This document shows positions 1 to 8,671 of a DNA stretch of 64,000 nucleotides, one piece after another (positions within the stretch are counted from its first letter, which is position 1; every line of letters starts with the position of its first letter). Made by a program: the position numbers and the translations under genes. The stretch is from assembly GCF_009765685.1 (NCBI RefSeq), contig NZ_LMUY01000052.1, forward strand, positions 1 through 64,000. Reading direction: 5' to 3'. Source of the DNA: Acidisphaera sp. L21 (GTDB lineage: Bacteria > Pseudomonadota > Alphaproteobacteria > Acetobacterales > Acetobacteraceae). Under the pieces are notes generated by a model. The model was not told the origin of the DNA. It searched no databases and was given only the letters and a program-made list of their open reading frames with translations.

Positions 1-243
1 CGGCGTCGGGCGTTTCGGGATGGTGCCGAGGTTGGGGTATGGCGCATCTGCCCCGGGGGGCGGGGGGCGTTGGGCGGCAATCGCCCCACCCTGAAGGTCA
101 TGATACAGGTCCACCGCGCCGTTCAGGGGCGCACTATTCCCGCAACCCGCCAGCCCTGCGACCCACGCAGCCAAGACCGCACGACCTGCCGCTTGCCGCA
201 ACAGCTTCGCACGCCTAATTCTTGATGAAGAAACCTCAAACAT
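1..243 (-). CDS. Lipoprotein, N-terminal part (runs off window edge)
   Basis: Reading leftwards from an ATG at 243, the frame stays open for 81 codons to the window edge. The N-terminus has an arginine-rich stretch, a hydrophobic segment and a lipobox L-A-G-C with the cysteine at about residue 34, so this is a signal-peptidase-II type lipoprotein precursor. After the cysteine comes a low-complexity Pro/Gly/Ala region containing the segment VDLYHDLQGG. I recall similar starts in Rhodospirillales cell-envelope proteins of unknown function, but the diagnostic C-terminal part is outside the window, so no function is assigned. It is divergent from the PHA synthase gene with a 65-bp gap. Confidence 0.7.
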   Translation of the reverse strand, partial: MFEVSSSRIRRAKLLRQAAGRAVLAAWVAGLAGCGNSAPLNGAVDLYHDLQGGAIAAQRPPPPGADAPYPNLGTIPKRPTP

Positions 244-308
244 AAGTCGGTGATCAGCCCCAGCCTTCGCACTGTCTAGCGGGGCGCGAACCCGACGGGA
301 AGGACGCC

Positions 309-2126
309 ATGCCGAACGATGGCAATCGAACACCTGATAATGCCCGACCGCCGTCCCGTGTGGCCGACCCGGTACAGCTTGGGCGATCCATGGCTGACAT
401 CGCCGAGCGGTCGCAGCGCATCGTTGGCGACTGGCTGAAGCGCCAGGGCGAGGACACCCCACGGGCCGACCCGCTGAACATCGGCACCGCGTTCATGGAG
501 ATGACCGCCAAGCTGATGGCGAACCCGGCCAAGCTGATGCAGGCGCAGATCGGGTTCTGGCAGGACTATATGACGCTGTGGCAGAACACTGCGCGCCGCA
601 TGATGGGGGGCCAAGATACGCCGGTGACCCCCCCAGTCATCCAGGCGGACCCCAAGGACAAGCGGTTCAAGGACGACGCCTGGAAGGAAAATGAGGTCTT
701 CGACTTCATCAAGCAGTCGTACCTGCTATCCGCCCGGTTCGTACAGGACGTGGTGGGCCAGGCCGAGGGGCTGGACCGCAAGAGCGCCCAGAAGGTCGAC
801 TTCTACTCCCGCCAGTTCATCGACGCGATGAGCCCGTCCAACTTCCTGCTGACCAACCCGGAAGTGCTGCGCAAGACGGCCGAGACCGGCGGCGAGAATC
901 TGCTGCGCGGGCTGAACAACCTGCTGGGCGATCTGGAGCGCGGCAAGGGCAAACTCGCCATCAAGATGACCGATATGGACGCGTTCAAGCTAGGCGAGAA
1001 CATCGGCGTCTCCCCCGGCAAGGTCGTATTCCAGAACGCGCTGATGCAGCTGATCCAATACTCGCCCACCACCGACCAGGTGTTGAAGCGGCCGCTGCTG
1101 ATCCTTCCGCCGTGGATCAACAAATTCTACATCCTGGATCTGCGCCCGAAGAACAGCTTCGTTCGCTGGGCAGTGAGCCAAGGCCATACCGTGTTCATGG
1201 TCAGTTGGGTGAACCCGGATGAGGCAATGGCCGAGAAGGGCTTCGAGGACTACATGATCGAGGGCGTGTTCGCCGCGCTGGCCGCGATCGAGCAGGCAAC
1301 CGGAGAACGGCAGGTCAACGCCATCGGCTACTGCCTTGGCGGTACGCTGCTGGCATGCACGCTCGCCTATATGAAGGCGCATGGCGACGACCGCATCCAG
1401 AGCGCCACCTTCTTCGTCACGATGACGGATTTCGCCGAGGCTGGTGAGCTGAGCGTGTTCATCGATGAAGAACAACTCGCCCAGTTAGAGGCGAAGATGG
1501 AGCGGCAGGGCGTGCTGCAGGGCGCCGACATGTCGACCACGTTCAACATGCTGCGCGCGAACGACCTGATCTGGTCGTTCGTGGTGAACAATTACCTGCT
1601 GGGCAACGAGCCGTTCCAGTTCGACCTCTTATACTGGAACAGCGACGCGACGCGCATGCCGGCGAAGATGCACAGCTACTATCTGCGCAACATGTATCAC
1701 GCCAACCGCCTGGCGAAGGGCGAGCTGGAATTGGCCGGGCAGCGCATCGACCTCGGCATCATCGATATCCCCGCCTATTTCATCTCCACGCGGGAAGACC
1801 ACATCGCCCCCTGGCGTAGCACCTATCGCGGCACCCAGTTGCTAGGCGGGCCAAAGCGATTCGTGCTGGCAGCCAGCGGGCATATTGCCGGCGTCGTGAA
1901 CCCGCCAGAGGGCGGCAAGTATAGCCACTGGCTGAACGAAGATCTGCCGGGGACACCGGAGGAATGGTTCGCCGGCGCGCAGGAGATGGCCGGGTCGTGG
2001 TGGCCGGACTGGCAACGCTGGGTCGTATCGAAAGCTGGCGAGATGATTGCCCCGCGTACGCCCGGCAGCGGCGCACTGCCCGCGATCGAGGATGCACCCG
2101 GCAGCTACGTCACCGTTCGCGCCTAA
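309..2126 (+). CDS. phaC: Class I poly(R)-hydroxyalkanoate synthase
   Basis: Polymerises (R)-3-hydroxyacyl-CoA into polyhydroxyalkanoate at the granule surface. The 605-residue length fits class I PhaC. The N-terminal PhaC domain is followed by an alpha/beta-hydrolase fold with the modified lipase box G-Y-C-L-G-G. The triad can be placed as Cys342, Asp497 (in REDHIAPW) and His525 (in SGHIAGVVNP). A GGGAAGGA ribosome binding site lies six bases before the ATG. No phaA, phaB or phasin gene is adjacent. A perfect GC-rich hairpin follows the stop codon. The family call is secure; substrate chain length is inferred from class only. Confidence 0.96.
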   Translation: MPNDGNRTPDNARPPSRVADPVQLGRSMADIAERSQRIVGDWLKRQGEDTPRADPLNIGTAFMEMTAKLMANPAKLMQAQIGFWQDYMTLWQNTARRMMGGQDTPVTPPVIQADPKDKRFKDDAWKENEVFDFIKQSYLLSARFVQDVVGQAEGLDRKSAQKVDFYSRQFIDAMSPSNFLLTNPEVLRKTAETGGENLLRGLNNLLGDLERGKGKLAIKMTDMDAFKLGENIGVSPGKVVFQNALMQLIQYSPTTDQVLKRPLLILPPWINKFYILDLRPKNSFVRWAVSQGHTVFMVSWVNPDEAMAEKGFEDYMIEGVFAALAAIEQATGERQVNAIGYCLGGTLLACTLAYMKAHGDDRIQSATFFVTMTDFAEAGELSVFIDEEQLAQLEAKMERQGVLQGADMSTTFNMLRANDLIWSFVVNNYLLGNEPFQFDLLYWNSDATRMPAKMHSYYLRNMYHANRLAKGELELAGQRIDLGIIDIPAYFISTREDHIAPWRSTYRGTQLLGGPKRFVLAASGHIAGVVNPPEGGKYSHWLNEDLPGTPEEWFAGAQEMAGSWWPDWQRWVVSKAGEMIAPRTPGSGALPAIEDAPGSYVTVRA

Positions 2127-2130
2127 ACCA

Positions 2131-2157
2131 CCGCGCCCCGGCATACCCGGGGCGCGG
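2131..2157. terminator. Hairpin between convergent phaC and S9 peptidase genes
   Basis: An 11-bp perfect GC-rich inverted repeat (CCGCGCCCCGG and its complement) with a 5-base loop CATAC sits between the two convergent stop codons. It has no clear T-run on either side, so it is a bidirectional terminator candidate by position and stem strength. Confidence 0.6.
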
Positions 2158-2164
2158 CTACGGC

Positions 2165-4198
2165 CTATTCCCAGCCGATCGCCTTGCGCAAGAACGCGAT
2201 CCCCAATGCGGAGAACGCAGCGACCTCCGCATTATCCTTGCCGTAGCCATGGCCGCCGGCAGCGGGTTCGTAGAAATGCGCGTTGTATCCCATCGCCTGC
2301 AGCTTGGCCGCCATCTTGCGTGCGTGGCCGGGGTGCACCCGGTCGTCCCGCCGCGCCGTGGCCAGCAGGATCGGTGGATAAGGCTGCCCCGGTGCGGCGG
2401 CGTGATAGGCGGAGATCGGGCCAAGGAAGGCCCAGTCGTCCGGTATGGCCGGGTCGCCGTATTCGGCAATCCAACTCGCCCCCGCCAGAAGCTGCGAATA
2501 GCGGCGCATGTCGATCAGCGGGATGGTGCAGAAGAGCGCGCCGAAGCGTTCGGGAAATCGCGTGAGCATGTTGGCGATCAGTAAACCGCCATTCGATCCA
2601 CCCTCCGCCGCGATGCGGCCTGGCCGGGTAATGCCGCGGCGCACAAGATCGGCGGCGACGGCGGCGAAATCGTCGTGCGAAAGTTTCTTACCTTCACGTC
2701 GCCCGGCATCATGCCAACGCGTGCCGAATTCGCCACCGCCGCGGATATTGGCGATGACCGTGGTGCCCCCGCGCTCCAACCACAACTTGCCAGTGCGGAG
2801 CGCGTAAGTCGGGTTGGACGTAACGCCGAAGCCACCATAGCCCGTCATGTGCACGGGTGCATCGCCGGTTTCGCCCGGCGGTCCCGACTGTACATAAGGA
2901 ATGCGTTCGCCGTCGCTGCAGATCGCTTCGTGCCGGGTCACGACTAGGCCGCTGGCGTCGAAGGCTGGGGGCGTGCGCTTCAACACGATCGGCGCACCCG
3001 GCCCCGGCGGTATCATCATCAGCGTGGGCGGTGTCAGCGGATCCTGCACGGTGGCCAGTAATGTGCCATCGGACTCGATATCCTCGATATCCAACCCCCA
3101 GGCGCCGGCGGTGCCGACGGCGGGCATGCCGTCCAGCGCGTGACTTTCCCAGGTGCCAGGTTGCACGACGAGGATGACTGGTCGCAGTTCGTCCAGGATG
3201 CCGATCAGCAGCACGCCACCGACCCAGCCAAAATTCTGCAAAGCGCGACGCGGCGCAGGCTCGAACAAAACCTTGAACGCGCGATCACCGGCTAGGAAAG
3301 CGTCGAGCCCAATCACCAGCAGCGTGTCGCCCGCGTAGGTCGTTTCGCCCACCGTCCAGGGCGAGCGCAGCTTGATCGCCATCCAGCCACGATCCCATAA
3401 GAAGTGGGAGTCGGATGGCAGATCGATTTTGCGGTTGGGGCCGTTGCGATCTCCGATGAACACGGCGCCGTTGAAGAAATCCGTCGCCTCACCAAACAGC
3501 AGCCAATCATTAACACTGTCATATTGGCCCCAGGCCGCCATGTTTGCGGCATCGGTTTGGAATAGCGCCGGCCCCGGCGCCTGCCCGCGCGACCAGAGGC
3601 GAACCGTGCTGGCGTAACCAGAATTCGTCACGCCCTGCGCGGCCGACGCCAGTAATACGGTGTCGCGATCAATCCACGCGGCGCCACCCTTTGACTCCGG
3701 CATATTGAAACCATCTGGCACGAAGCTGCGGTTCGTCATGTCGAACTCGCGCAGCACCACCGCATCGCTGCCGCCACGCGACAACCGCATGATGGCGCGA
3801 TCATGTGCAGGCGGCAGGGTGGCCGCGCCTTGCCACACCCAATCCTCACCTTCGTGCGTCGCGAATGCATCAAGGTCCAGCAGCACATCCCAATTGGGTG
3901 CATCGGTGCAATACGACGCCATGTCGGTGCGGCGCCACACGCCGCGCGGGTGCTGCGCGTCGCGCCAATAGTTGTATAGCAAACCGCCGCGACGGCCCGG
4001 CACCGGCAAATTATCCGGGCGATCCAGCAACGCACGCAGCGTATCGCGATCGGCCGCATAGGCCGCACCGCCGAACGCGCCGATCGTAGCGGCCGTTTGC
4101 GCATCGGCCCACACAGTTGCGCGGTCGCCCTCCACATCCTCCAGCCACAGCCACGGATCGTCGTCAGGCGTATCGAGTGTTGGGGCTGCATGCGTCAT
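2165..4198 (-). CDS. Prolyl oligopeptidase family serine peptidase (S9A)
   Basis: 677 residues with the two-part architecture of S9A peptidases: an N-terminal beta-propeller (about 1-410) and a C-terminal alpha/beta hydrolase. The nucleophile is Ser535 in the G-G-S-N-G-G-L motif. The acidic residue lies in ARRDDRVHPGHA near residue 617 and the histidine in AGGHGYG near 649. No signal peptide is visible, so it is probably cytoplasmic and cleaves short proline-containing peptides. Several family members act on acylated or modified peptides, so the exact substrate is open. It is convergent with phaC and divergent from the DUF1028 gene. Confidence 0.9.
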   Translation of the reverse strand: MTHAAPTLDTPDDDPWLWLEDVEGDRATVWADAQTAATIGAFGGAAYAADRDTLRALLDRPDNLPVPGRRGGLLYNYWRDAQHPRGVWRRTDMASYCTDAPNWDVLLDLDAFATHEGEDWVWQGAATLPPAHDRAIMRLSRGGSDAVVLREFDMTNRSFVPDGFNMPESKGGAAWIDRDTVLLASAAQGVTNSGYASTVRLWSRGQAPGPALFQTDAANMAAWGQYDSVNDWLLFGEATDFFNGAVFIGDRNGPNRKIDLPSDSHFLWDRGWMAIKLRSPWTVGETTYAGDTLLVIGLDAFLAGDRAFKVLFEPAPRRALQNFGWVGGVLLIGILDELRPVILVVQPGTWESHALDGMPAVGTAGAWGLDIEDIESDGTLLATVQDPLTPPTLMMIPPGPGAPIVLKRTPPAFDASGLVVTRHEAICSDGERIPYVQSGPPGETGDAPVHMTGYGGFGVTSNPTYALRTGKLWLERGGTTVIANIRGGGEFGTRWHDAGRREGKKLSHDDFAAVAADLVRRGITRPGRIAAEGGSNGGLLIANMLTRFPERFGALFCTIPLIDMRRYSQLLAGASWIAEYGDPAIPDDWAFLGPISAYHAAAPGQPYPPILLATARRDDRVHPGHARKMAAKLQAMGYNAHFYEPAAGGHGYGKDNAEVAAFSALGIAFLRKAIGWE

Positions 4199-4352
4199 GA
4201 GGGCACCATTGCGCAGTGGGTCGGGGCCAGCCTATCAGCATCGCCGGGGCAGCGCATCAAGCGCGCGAGTGGCCGGGCCAGCGGCTTTATGTCTCGACGT
4301 CATCACCAGCCATGCACAACACTGTGGCAGCAATATGGGAGAGCCTAACGCC

Positions 4353-5015
4353 ATGACCTTCTCGCTCGCAGGGCGCTGCGCCCGCACTGGCATGCTTGGC
4401 GCCGTCATCACCACGTCCAGCCCGGCCGTCGGCGCGCGCTGCGTGTACGCACGCCACGGACTGGGTGTCGTGCTGACGCAGAACCGCACCGATCCCCGCC
4501 TGGGGCCGCGCGGCCTGGCATTACTGGCAGATGGTTGCACGCCGGCGGAAACAATTGCGGCACTTGTCGCCAGTACGCCGGATGCCGGCTGGCGCCAATT
4601 GGCGGTGTTGCATGCCATGGGCAGCAGCGCGCATTTTTCCGGTCATAACATCAAGTCCAAACACGACGGCGTATCCGGAACCGATTGCGTTGCCGCCGGG
4701 AATATCCTGCGTGATCCCTGCGTACCCTCCGCGATGGTTGCAGCCTTCACCGAAGCGGCATCACAAAACTTACCAGAGCGTCTGCTGACAGCATTGGAGG
4801 CAGGTGACGCAGCCGGCGGGGAGCTTTTGCAATTGCGGTCATCCGCATTATTGATCGTGCACAGCCATAGCTTTGCTTACGCCGATCTTCGCGTTGATAG
4901 TTCGGCCGATCCAATCGCGGCCCTGCGTGCGCTGTGGAACGAATATGCGCCGGACGCGGATGATTACGTCGTTCGGGCGATTTCACCCGGCGATATTCCA
5001 CCGTTGTCGCCCTGA
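4353..5015 (+). CDS. DUF1028 family protein (putative Ntn-hydrolase fold)
   Basis: 220 residues starting MTFSLAG, the usual start of DUF1028 proteins, with the characteristic early V-G-A-R-C-V-Y-A-R-H-G-L-G stretch and a later LGPRGLALLADG segment. The family is predicted to have an N-terminal-nucleophile hydrolase-like fold, but its reaction is not established. GGAGAG precedes the chosen ATG by about ten bases. An alternative in-frame ATG six codons earlier (4335) is possible. The gene stands alone, divergent from the S9 peptidase; an amidohydrolase or peptidase role is only a guess. Confidence 0.8.
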   Translation: MTFSLAGRCARTGMLGAVITTSSPAVGARCVYARHGLGVVLTQNRTDPRLGPRGLALLADGCTPAETIAALVASTPDAGWRQLAVLHAMGSSAHFSGHNIKSKHDGVSGTDCVAAGNILRDPCVPSAMVAAFTEAASQNLPERLLTALEAGDAAGGELLQLRSSALLIVHSHSFAYADLRVDSSADPIAALRALWNEYAPDADDYVVRAISPGDIPPLSP

Positions 5016-5021
5016 TTTCAG

Positions 5022-5045
5022 TTTTGCACGACGGAAAGTGCAAAA
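5022..5045. terminator. Hairpin after the DUF1028 gene
   Basis: A perfect 8-bp inverted repeat TTTTGCAC / GTGCAAAA with an 8-base loop lies 6 bases past the stop codon. It is A/T-flanked and could act as a terminator. It also lies upstream of the H1-like gene, so an operator role cannot be excluded. Confidence 0.45.
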
Positions 5046-5162
5046 TAATGGTATGGACGCACCGTTATGCGATGATCTGTCGTGCGAATTAGGTTTTTCG
5101 TTGCACCGTATCGACTATATGTGCGGTACGATCACCAACGATCGCAATTGGAGTCGCGCACT

Positions 5163-5570
5163 ATGCTGAAAGCAGAGACCACGTCCACCCGCGCGCCGCG
5201 GGGCACCAAGCCGGTGTCGCAGGCCTTCTTCACCGCGCTTGAGTCAATTCCAGACGCCTCGCGTGCCGCCGTTGCCAAGGCTGCGATGGCGATGATCCGC
5301 GACGAGATGAAGGTCCGGAAGGATAAGATGAAGGCTGCGGCTGCGAAGGCCAAGGCCGCCAAGCCTGCAGCGCCGGCCAAGGTCTCAAAGACGCCGAAGG
5401 TTGCCAAAGCTGTAAAGGCTGTGAAGGCGACGCCGGCGCCGAAGACCGTCAAAAAGGCCGCGCCGAAGCCGAAGAAGACTGCCGCCGCGAAGGCTAATGG
5501 GGCAGAGCCGGTGACGGCCGCCGTAAAGCGCCGCCTCCGCAAGCCGGTGGAAGCCCCGACCACCGTTTAA
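5163..5570 (+). CDS. Histone H1-like Ala/Lys/Pro-rich DNA-binding protein
   Basis: 135 residues. Residues 1-55 are an ordinary, possibly helical head. From about residue 56 to the end the sequence is almost entirely Ala, Lys, Pro, Val and Thr, with repeated A-K-A-K-A-A-K-P, K-A-V-K-A-V and A-P-K-P-K-K units, typical of bacterial H1-like nucleoid proteins. Such tails bind DNA non-specifically through charge. The start is chosen at ATG 5163 because TTGGAG precedes it by about nine bases and upstream codons are not lysine-rich. It converges with the tailed HU gene across a shared hairpin. Confidence 0.8.
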   Translation: MLKAETTSTRAPRGTKPVSQAFFTALESIPDASRAAVAKAAMAMIRDEMKVRKDKMKAAAAKAKAAKPAAPAKVSKTPKVAKAVKAVKATPAPKTVKKAAPKPKKTAAAKANGAEPVTAAVKRRLRKPVEAPTTV

Positions 5571-5575
5571 AGTCA

Positions 5576-5611
5576 AAATGGTGCCGAGCGTTCAGGCGCT
5601 CGGCACCATTT
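5576..5611. terminator. Bidirectional terminator between H1-like and HU genes
   Basis: A perfect 15-bp inverted repeat (AAATGGTGCCGAGCG and its complement) with a 6-base loop TTCAGG fills the gap between two convergent stops. The A/T ends of the stem give a short U-tract on each transcript, so it should work in both directions. Confidence 0.85.
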
Positions 5612-5614
5612 GGG

Positions 5615-6085
5615 TCAGATAGCTTCTTTTAGTTCTTTGGCGGCCCGAAACGCGACCTTCTTGCTCGCCTTGATCTGGATCGATTCACCCGTGGCAGGGT
5701 TACGGCCCATACGCGCCGGCCGGTTCTTCACCTCAATGATGCCCAGCCCGCTGATGCGCACGCGCTCACCAGCCTTCAGGTGATCGACGACGGTGCCGAA
5801 TACATCGGCCAGCATGGCGTCGGCGTCGCGCTTCGTCATCTCGTGACGCTCCGCAAACGCGGCACCCATCTGCTTCATCGTGATCGTGACGACGGGAACG
5901 GGCTTCGCCGGAGCAGCAGCCTTGCCCTTCGCCGGAGCGGCCTTCGCCTTGGTGGCGACGGCGGCAGGCTTGGCGACTGCCTTCGTAGCAGCGGCTTTGG
6001 TGGCGACCTTGGCGGGCGGTGCCTTCGGTGGCGGCGGGGCTGCCTTGGCCTTGGCGGCAGTCTTGGTTACAGCGGTCTTAGCCAT
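5615..6085 (-). CDS. HU-family DNA-binding protein with Ala/Lys/Pro-rich N-terminal tail
   Basis: 156 residues. The first 62 or so are an Ala/Lys/Pro-rich low-complexity tail (A-A-T-K-A-V-A-K-P-A-A type). The HU/IHF fold follows, beginning near VTITMKQMGAAFAER, with the typical G-L-G-I-I-E-V-K-N-R-P-A-R-M-G-R-N-P-A-T-G core and the A-S-K-K-V-A-F-R-A-A-K-E-L-K end. Normal HU has about 90 residues, so this is an extended nucleoid protein with the tail on the N-terminal side, the reverse of mycobacterial HupB. AGGAG precedes the start. It is the convergent partner of the H1-like gene. Confidence 0.9.
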   Translation of the reverse strand: MAKTAVTKTAAKAKAAPPPPKAPPAKVATKAAATKAVAKPAAVATKAKAAPAKGKAAAPAKPVPVVTITMKQMGAAFAERHEMTKRDADAMLADVFGTVVDHLKAGERVRISGLGIIEVKNRPARMGRNPATGESIQIKASKKVAFRAAKELKEAI

Positions 6086-6204
6086 ATGGGGAAAACTCCT
6101 CGTTGCTCAGTCGTGAAAGCATAACGCGTATGCCAGACACACAAGCCGATAACTACCGAGCATGGCGTCGGGATGCATGCGCAAACATGCCATTTTGCTG
6201 TATT

Positions 6205-6864
6205 TTATGCGATACGGCGGGTTTTGCCTGCGCGTTTGCGGGGTAAAGCCCTGCCAAGGTCCAGCGTGGCACGCTCCGACTCGCCAAATCCATCATCGGC
6301 AAGCAAGCGCAATTGCACCGCAGCAACCCCTGGAATCGCAGGTGTTTCAAGAGGAATCGGCCATGCACACTCGGCATTTCCCCCCTCTCCCCGCAATGCC
6401 AGAAACACGACACGCTCTACCCCACCCTGCCCATTCGTCTCCACGGCAAGCCGGAACGCCAGTCCCTCTGCCGCGTCGTCGCCCAACGCCAGACCCAACT
6501 GACGCGCCTCCGCTTCCTGCCGGCGCAGCGTTCGCACCGTCGGGTCATCGGCCAGGCCGCGATAGAATCGGACCGGAACCTGGTCGATCAAGAAGACGAA
6601 ATGATGGCTATCATCCAGCACGGTCAGCCATGCGTGACCGCCTGCATCCGCCACGCGCCTCAGCCGCTGCTTACCAAACGCATAGGCGCGGCAGCCGACG
6701 GACCAGCTATCGTCACCCATATCGTAGGCAGCCAAAGCCAGTGCATCGCGACGGGCATTCGCCAGAAGCCGAGCGCACAGCCGCAACCGCTCCTCTGTCA
6801 GGGACGGGTGAAAATCCCAGGGTAGACGAGCCGGGACAACCGACTCGGGAGCGACACAGTCCAT
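6205..6864 (-). CDS. Hypothetical protein, unrecognised family
   Basis: 219 residues from ATG 6864 (MDCVAPESVV). An upstream in-frame ATG at 7071 would add 69 residues that overlap the start of the ABC operon, so the shorter form is preferred. The protein is mostly soluble and rich in Arg, Ala and Leu, with a central stretch (HAWLTVLDDSHHFVFLIDQVPVRFYRG) that looks like beta strands. No catalytic motif or signal peptide is seen. It is divergent from the peptide ABC operon. Codon use matches its neighbours, so it is probably real, but I cannot name it. Confidence 0.65.
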   Translation of the reverse strand: MDCVAPESVVPARLPWDFHPSLTEERLRLCARLLANARRDALALAAYDMGDDSWSVGCRAYAFGKQRLRRVADAGGHAWLTVLDDSHHFVFLIDQVPVRFYRGLADDPTVRTLRRQEAEARQLGLALGDDAAEGLAFRLAVETNGQGGVERVVFLALRGEGGNAECAWPIPLETPAIPGVAAVQLRLLADDGFGESERATLDLGRALPRKRAGKTRRIA

Positions 6865-7069
6865 GATCGAGTCTAGTTTTGCCCAGCGGCGCAAGCAACC
6901 ACGCTGGCGAAACGCGCCGAAGAACCAGGCATGCAAAACGGGGTTTGCCCGTTCCGGCGGCAGGTTCGGCCCCGCTGGACGATCTTCCACGACCAAGGCG
7001 CGCGGCGCTTGCTTGTCCGCCCCCCAGCGCTTGGCTAGCGTCCCCCGTGCCAGCAGGAGCATTTTCGTC

Positions 7070-8668
7070 ATGACCTATCCCACACGGCGCACGCTGATGA
7101 CGACGGCGGCCCTCGCCGGGCTCGCATCGCAATTCGTCATTCCCAGCCCAGTCCGGGCCCAAACCGCCGTGCCAAAGCGGGGCGGCACGCTGACCAGCCT
7201 GCTGACGCCAGAACCGCCGGTGCTCATCCCCGGCGTCAACAACCAGGGGCCGACGCTGATCGTCGTGTCTAAAATTTATCAAAGCCTGCTGGAATTCTCC
7301 GAAAAGCTTGAGCCGAAGCCGCTGCTGGCGAAAAGCTGGGAGTTGTCGGACGACCGGAAGACCTACACCTTCCATCTGCAGGATAATGTAAAGTTCCACG
7401 ACGGCACGCCGATGACAGCCGACGACGTGATCTTCTCGATCATGAAGTTCCATTTCGAACTGGCGCCCCGCGCCCGCGGCGTGTTCAGCAAGATCAAATC
7501 CGCCACCGCACCCGACCCGCATACCGTCGTGTTAACCCTGGATGCGCCGTTCGATCCGTTCCTGCTGATGTTCGACGTGACCACCGTGGCCATCATGCCG
7601 AAGCACATTTACGACGGCACGGACTACCGCAACAACCCGGCGAACCAGAAGCCGATCGGAACCGGCGCATTCCAGTTCAGCGAATGGCAGCGCGGCAACT
7701 TCATCGCGCTGAAGCGGTTCGACCAATACTGGAAGCCGGGCCAGCCCTATCTGGACGGCATCACCTACCGCATTGTCCCGGATAGCCAAAGCCGCGCCCT
7801 GGCGCTGCAAACCGGGCAAGTGATGATGTCCGCAGCCAACGATATCGAGCCATTCGACGTGCCACGCTTCCAGACCCAGCCCAATCTGACGGTTGAAACC
7901 GCCGGCTGGGAATATTTCTCCCCGCTGATGTGGATCGAGTTGAACCACCGGGTGAAGCCGCTCGACGATGCTCGCGTCCGCCAGGCGATGAGCATGGCGC
8001 TGGATCGCGACTTCATCCTCAAGCGCCTGTGGTTCAATGTCGGCAAGCTCGCCACTGGCCCGGTTGCCTCCACGACCAAGTATTACGACCCGTCGCTGAA
8101 GCCGCTGCCGCATGACATCAAGAAGGCGATCGCCCTGCTGGATGAAGCCGGAGTGAAGCCGGATGCGAACGGCGTGCGCTTCAAGATCCGGCACCTGACC
8201 CTGCCCTATGGCGAAATTTGGGCGCGACTGGCGGAGTATTTCCGTGCCTCGATGAAGCAGATCGGGATCGAGGTGACGCTGGAAAGCACCGACACTGGCG
8301 GCTGGGCCCGGCGCCTGTCGGACTGGGATTACGACACCTCCGTCAACTTCCTGTATCAATATGGCGACCCGACCTTGGGGGTTGAGCGAACCTACGTGTC
8401 CACCAACATCCAGAAGGTCGTGTTCACCAACACCGGCGGCTACGTGAACCCGGAGGTCGACAAGCTGTTCACCGATGGACGTAACGGCGCCGACCCGGCG
8501 GACCGGCAGAAGGCGTTCTTCGCCGTGCAAAAATTGCTGGTGGAGCAGATCCCGCAAATCTGGCTGCTGGAAATGGCATTCCCCACCATCCACGACACGA
8601 AGGTGAAGAACGTGATCACGCTGGGCACCGGCATCCACGCACCGTTTGACGACGTGACGATCAGCTGA
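7070..8668 (+). CDS. ABC transporter substrate-binding protein, family 5 (peptide/nickel type)
   Basis: 532 residues. It starts MTYPTRRTLMTTAALAGLAS, a twin-arginine-like signal with a hydrophobic core, and is cleaved probably after the A-Q near residue 32. The mature part opens with KRGGTLTSLL and carries the family-5 SBP signature region (LAKSWELSDDRKTYTFHLQDNVKFHDG style). It binds an oligopeptide, nickel or related solute in the periplasm and delivers it to the two permeases that follow. AGGAG precedes the ATG; a longer in-frame start at 6863 would break the signal peptide. It is the first gene of a five-gene operon. The substrate cannot be told from sequence. Confidence 0.92.
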   Translation: MTYPTRRTLMTTAALAGLASQFVIPSPVRAQTAVPKRGGTLTSLLTPEPPVLIPGVNNQGPTLIVVSKIYQSLLEFSEKLEPKPLLAKSWELSDDRKTYTFHLQDNVKFHDGTPMTADDVIFSIMKFHFELAPRARGVFSKIKSATAPDPHTVVLTLDAPFDPFLLMFDVTTVAIMPKHIYDGTDYRNNPANQKPIGTGAFQFSEWQRGNFIALKRFDQYWKPGQPYLDGITYRIVPDSQSRALALQTGQVMMSAANDIEPFDVPRFQTQPNLTVETAGWEYFSPLMWIELNHRVKPLDDARVRQAMSMALDRDFILKRLWFNVGKLATGPVASTTKYYDPSLKPLPHDIKKAIALLDEAGVKPDANGVRFKIRHLTLPYGEIWARLAEYFRASMKQIGIEVTLESTDTGGWARRLSDWDYDTSVNFLYQYGDPTLGVERTYVSTNIQKVVFTNTGGYVNPEVDKLFTDGRNGADPADRQKAFFAVQKLLVEQIPQIWLLEMAFPTIHDTKVKNVITLGTGIHAPFDDVTIS

Positions 8669-8671
8669 CCC

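Noticed and set aside
5132-5563. Hydrophobic 143-codon frame opposite the H1-like gene
   Set aside because: The complement of Lys/Ala codons gives Phe/Leu/Ala repeats that mimic membrane helices; the basic protein on the plus strand is a known type.
6118-6144. Promoter for the HU gene (TTGTGT...TATGCT on the minus strand)
   Set aside because: The spacer is only 15 bases and the -35 match is poor, so it was not listed.
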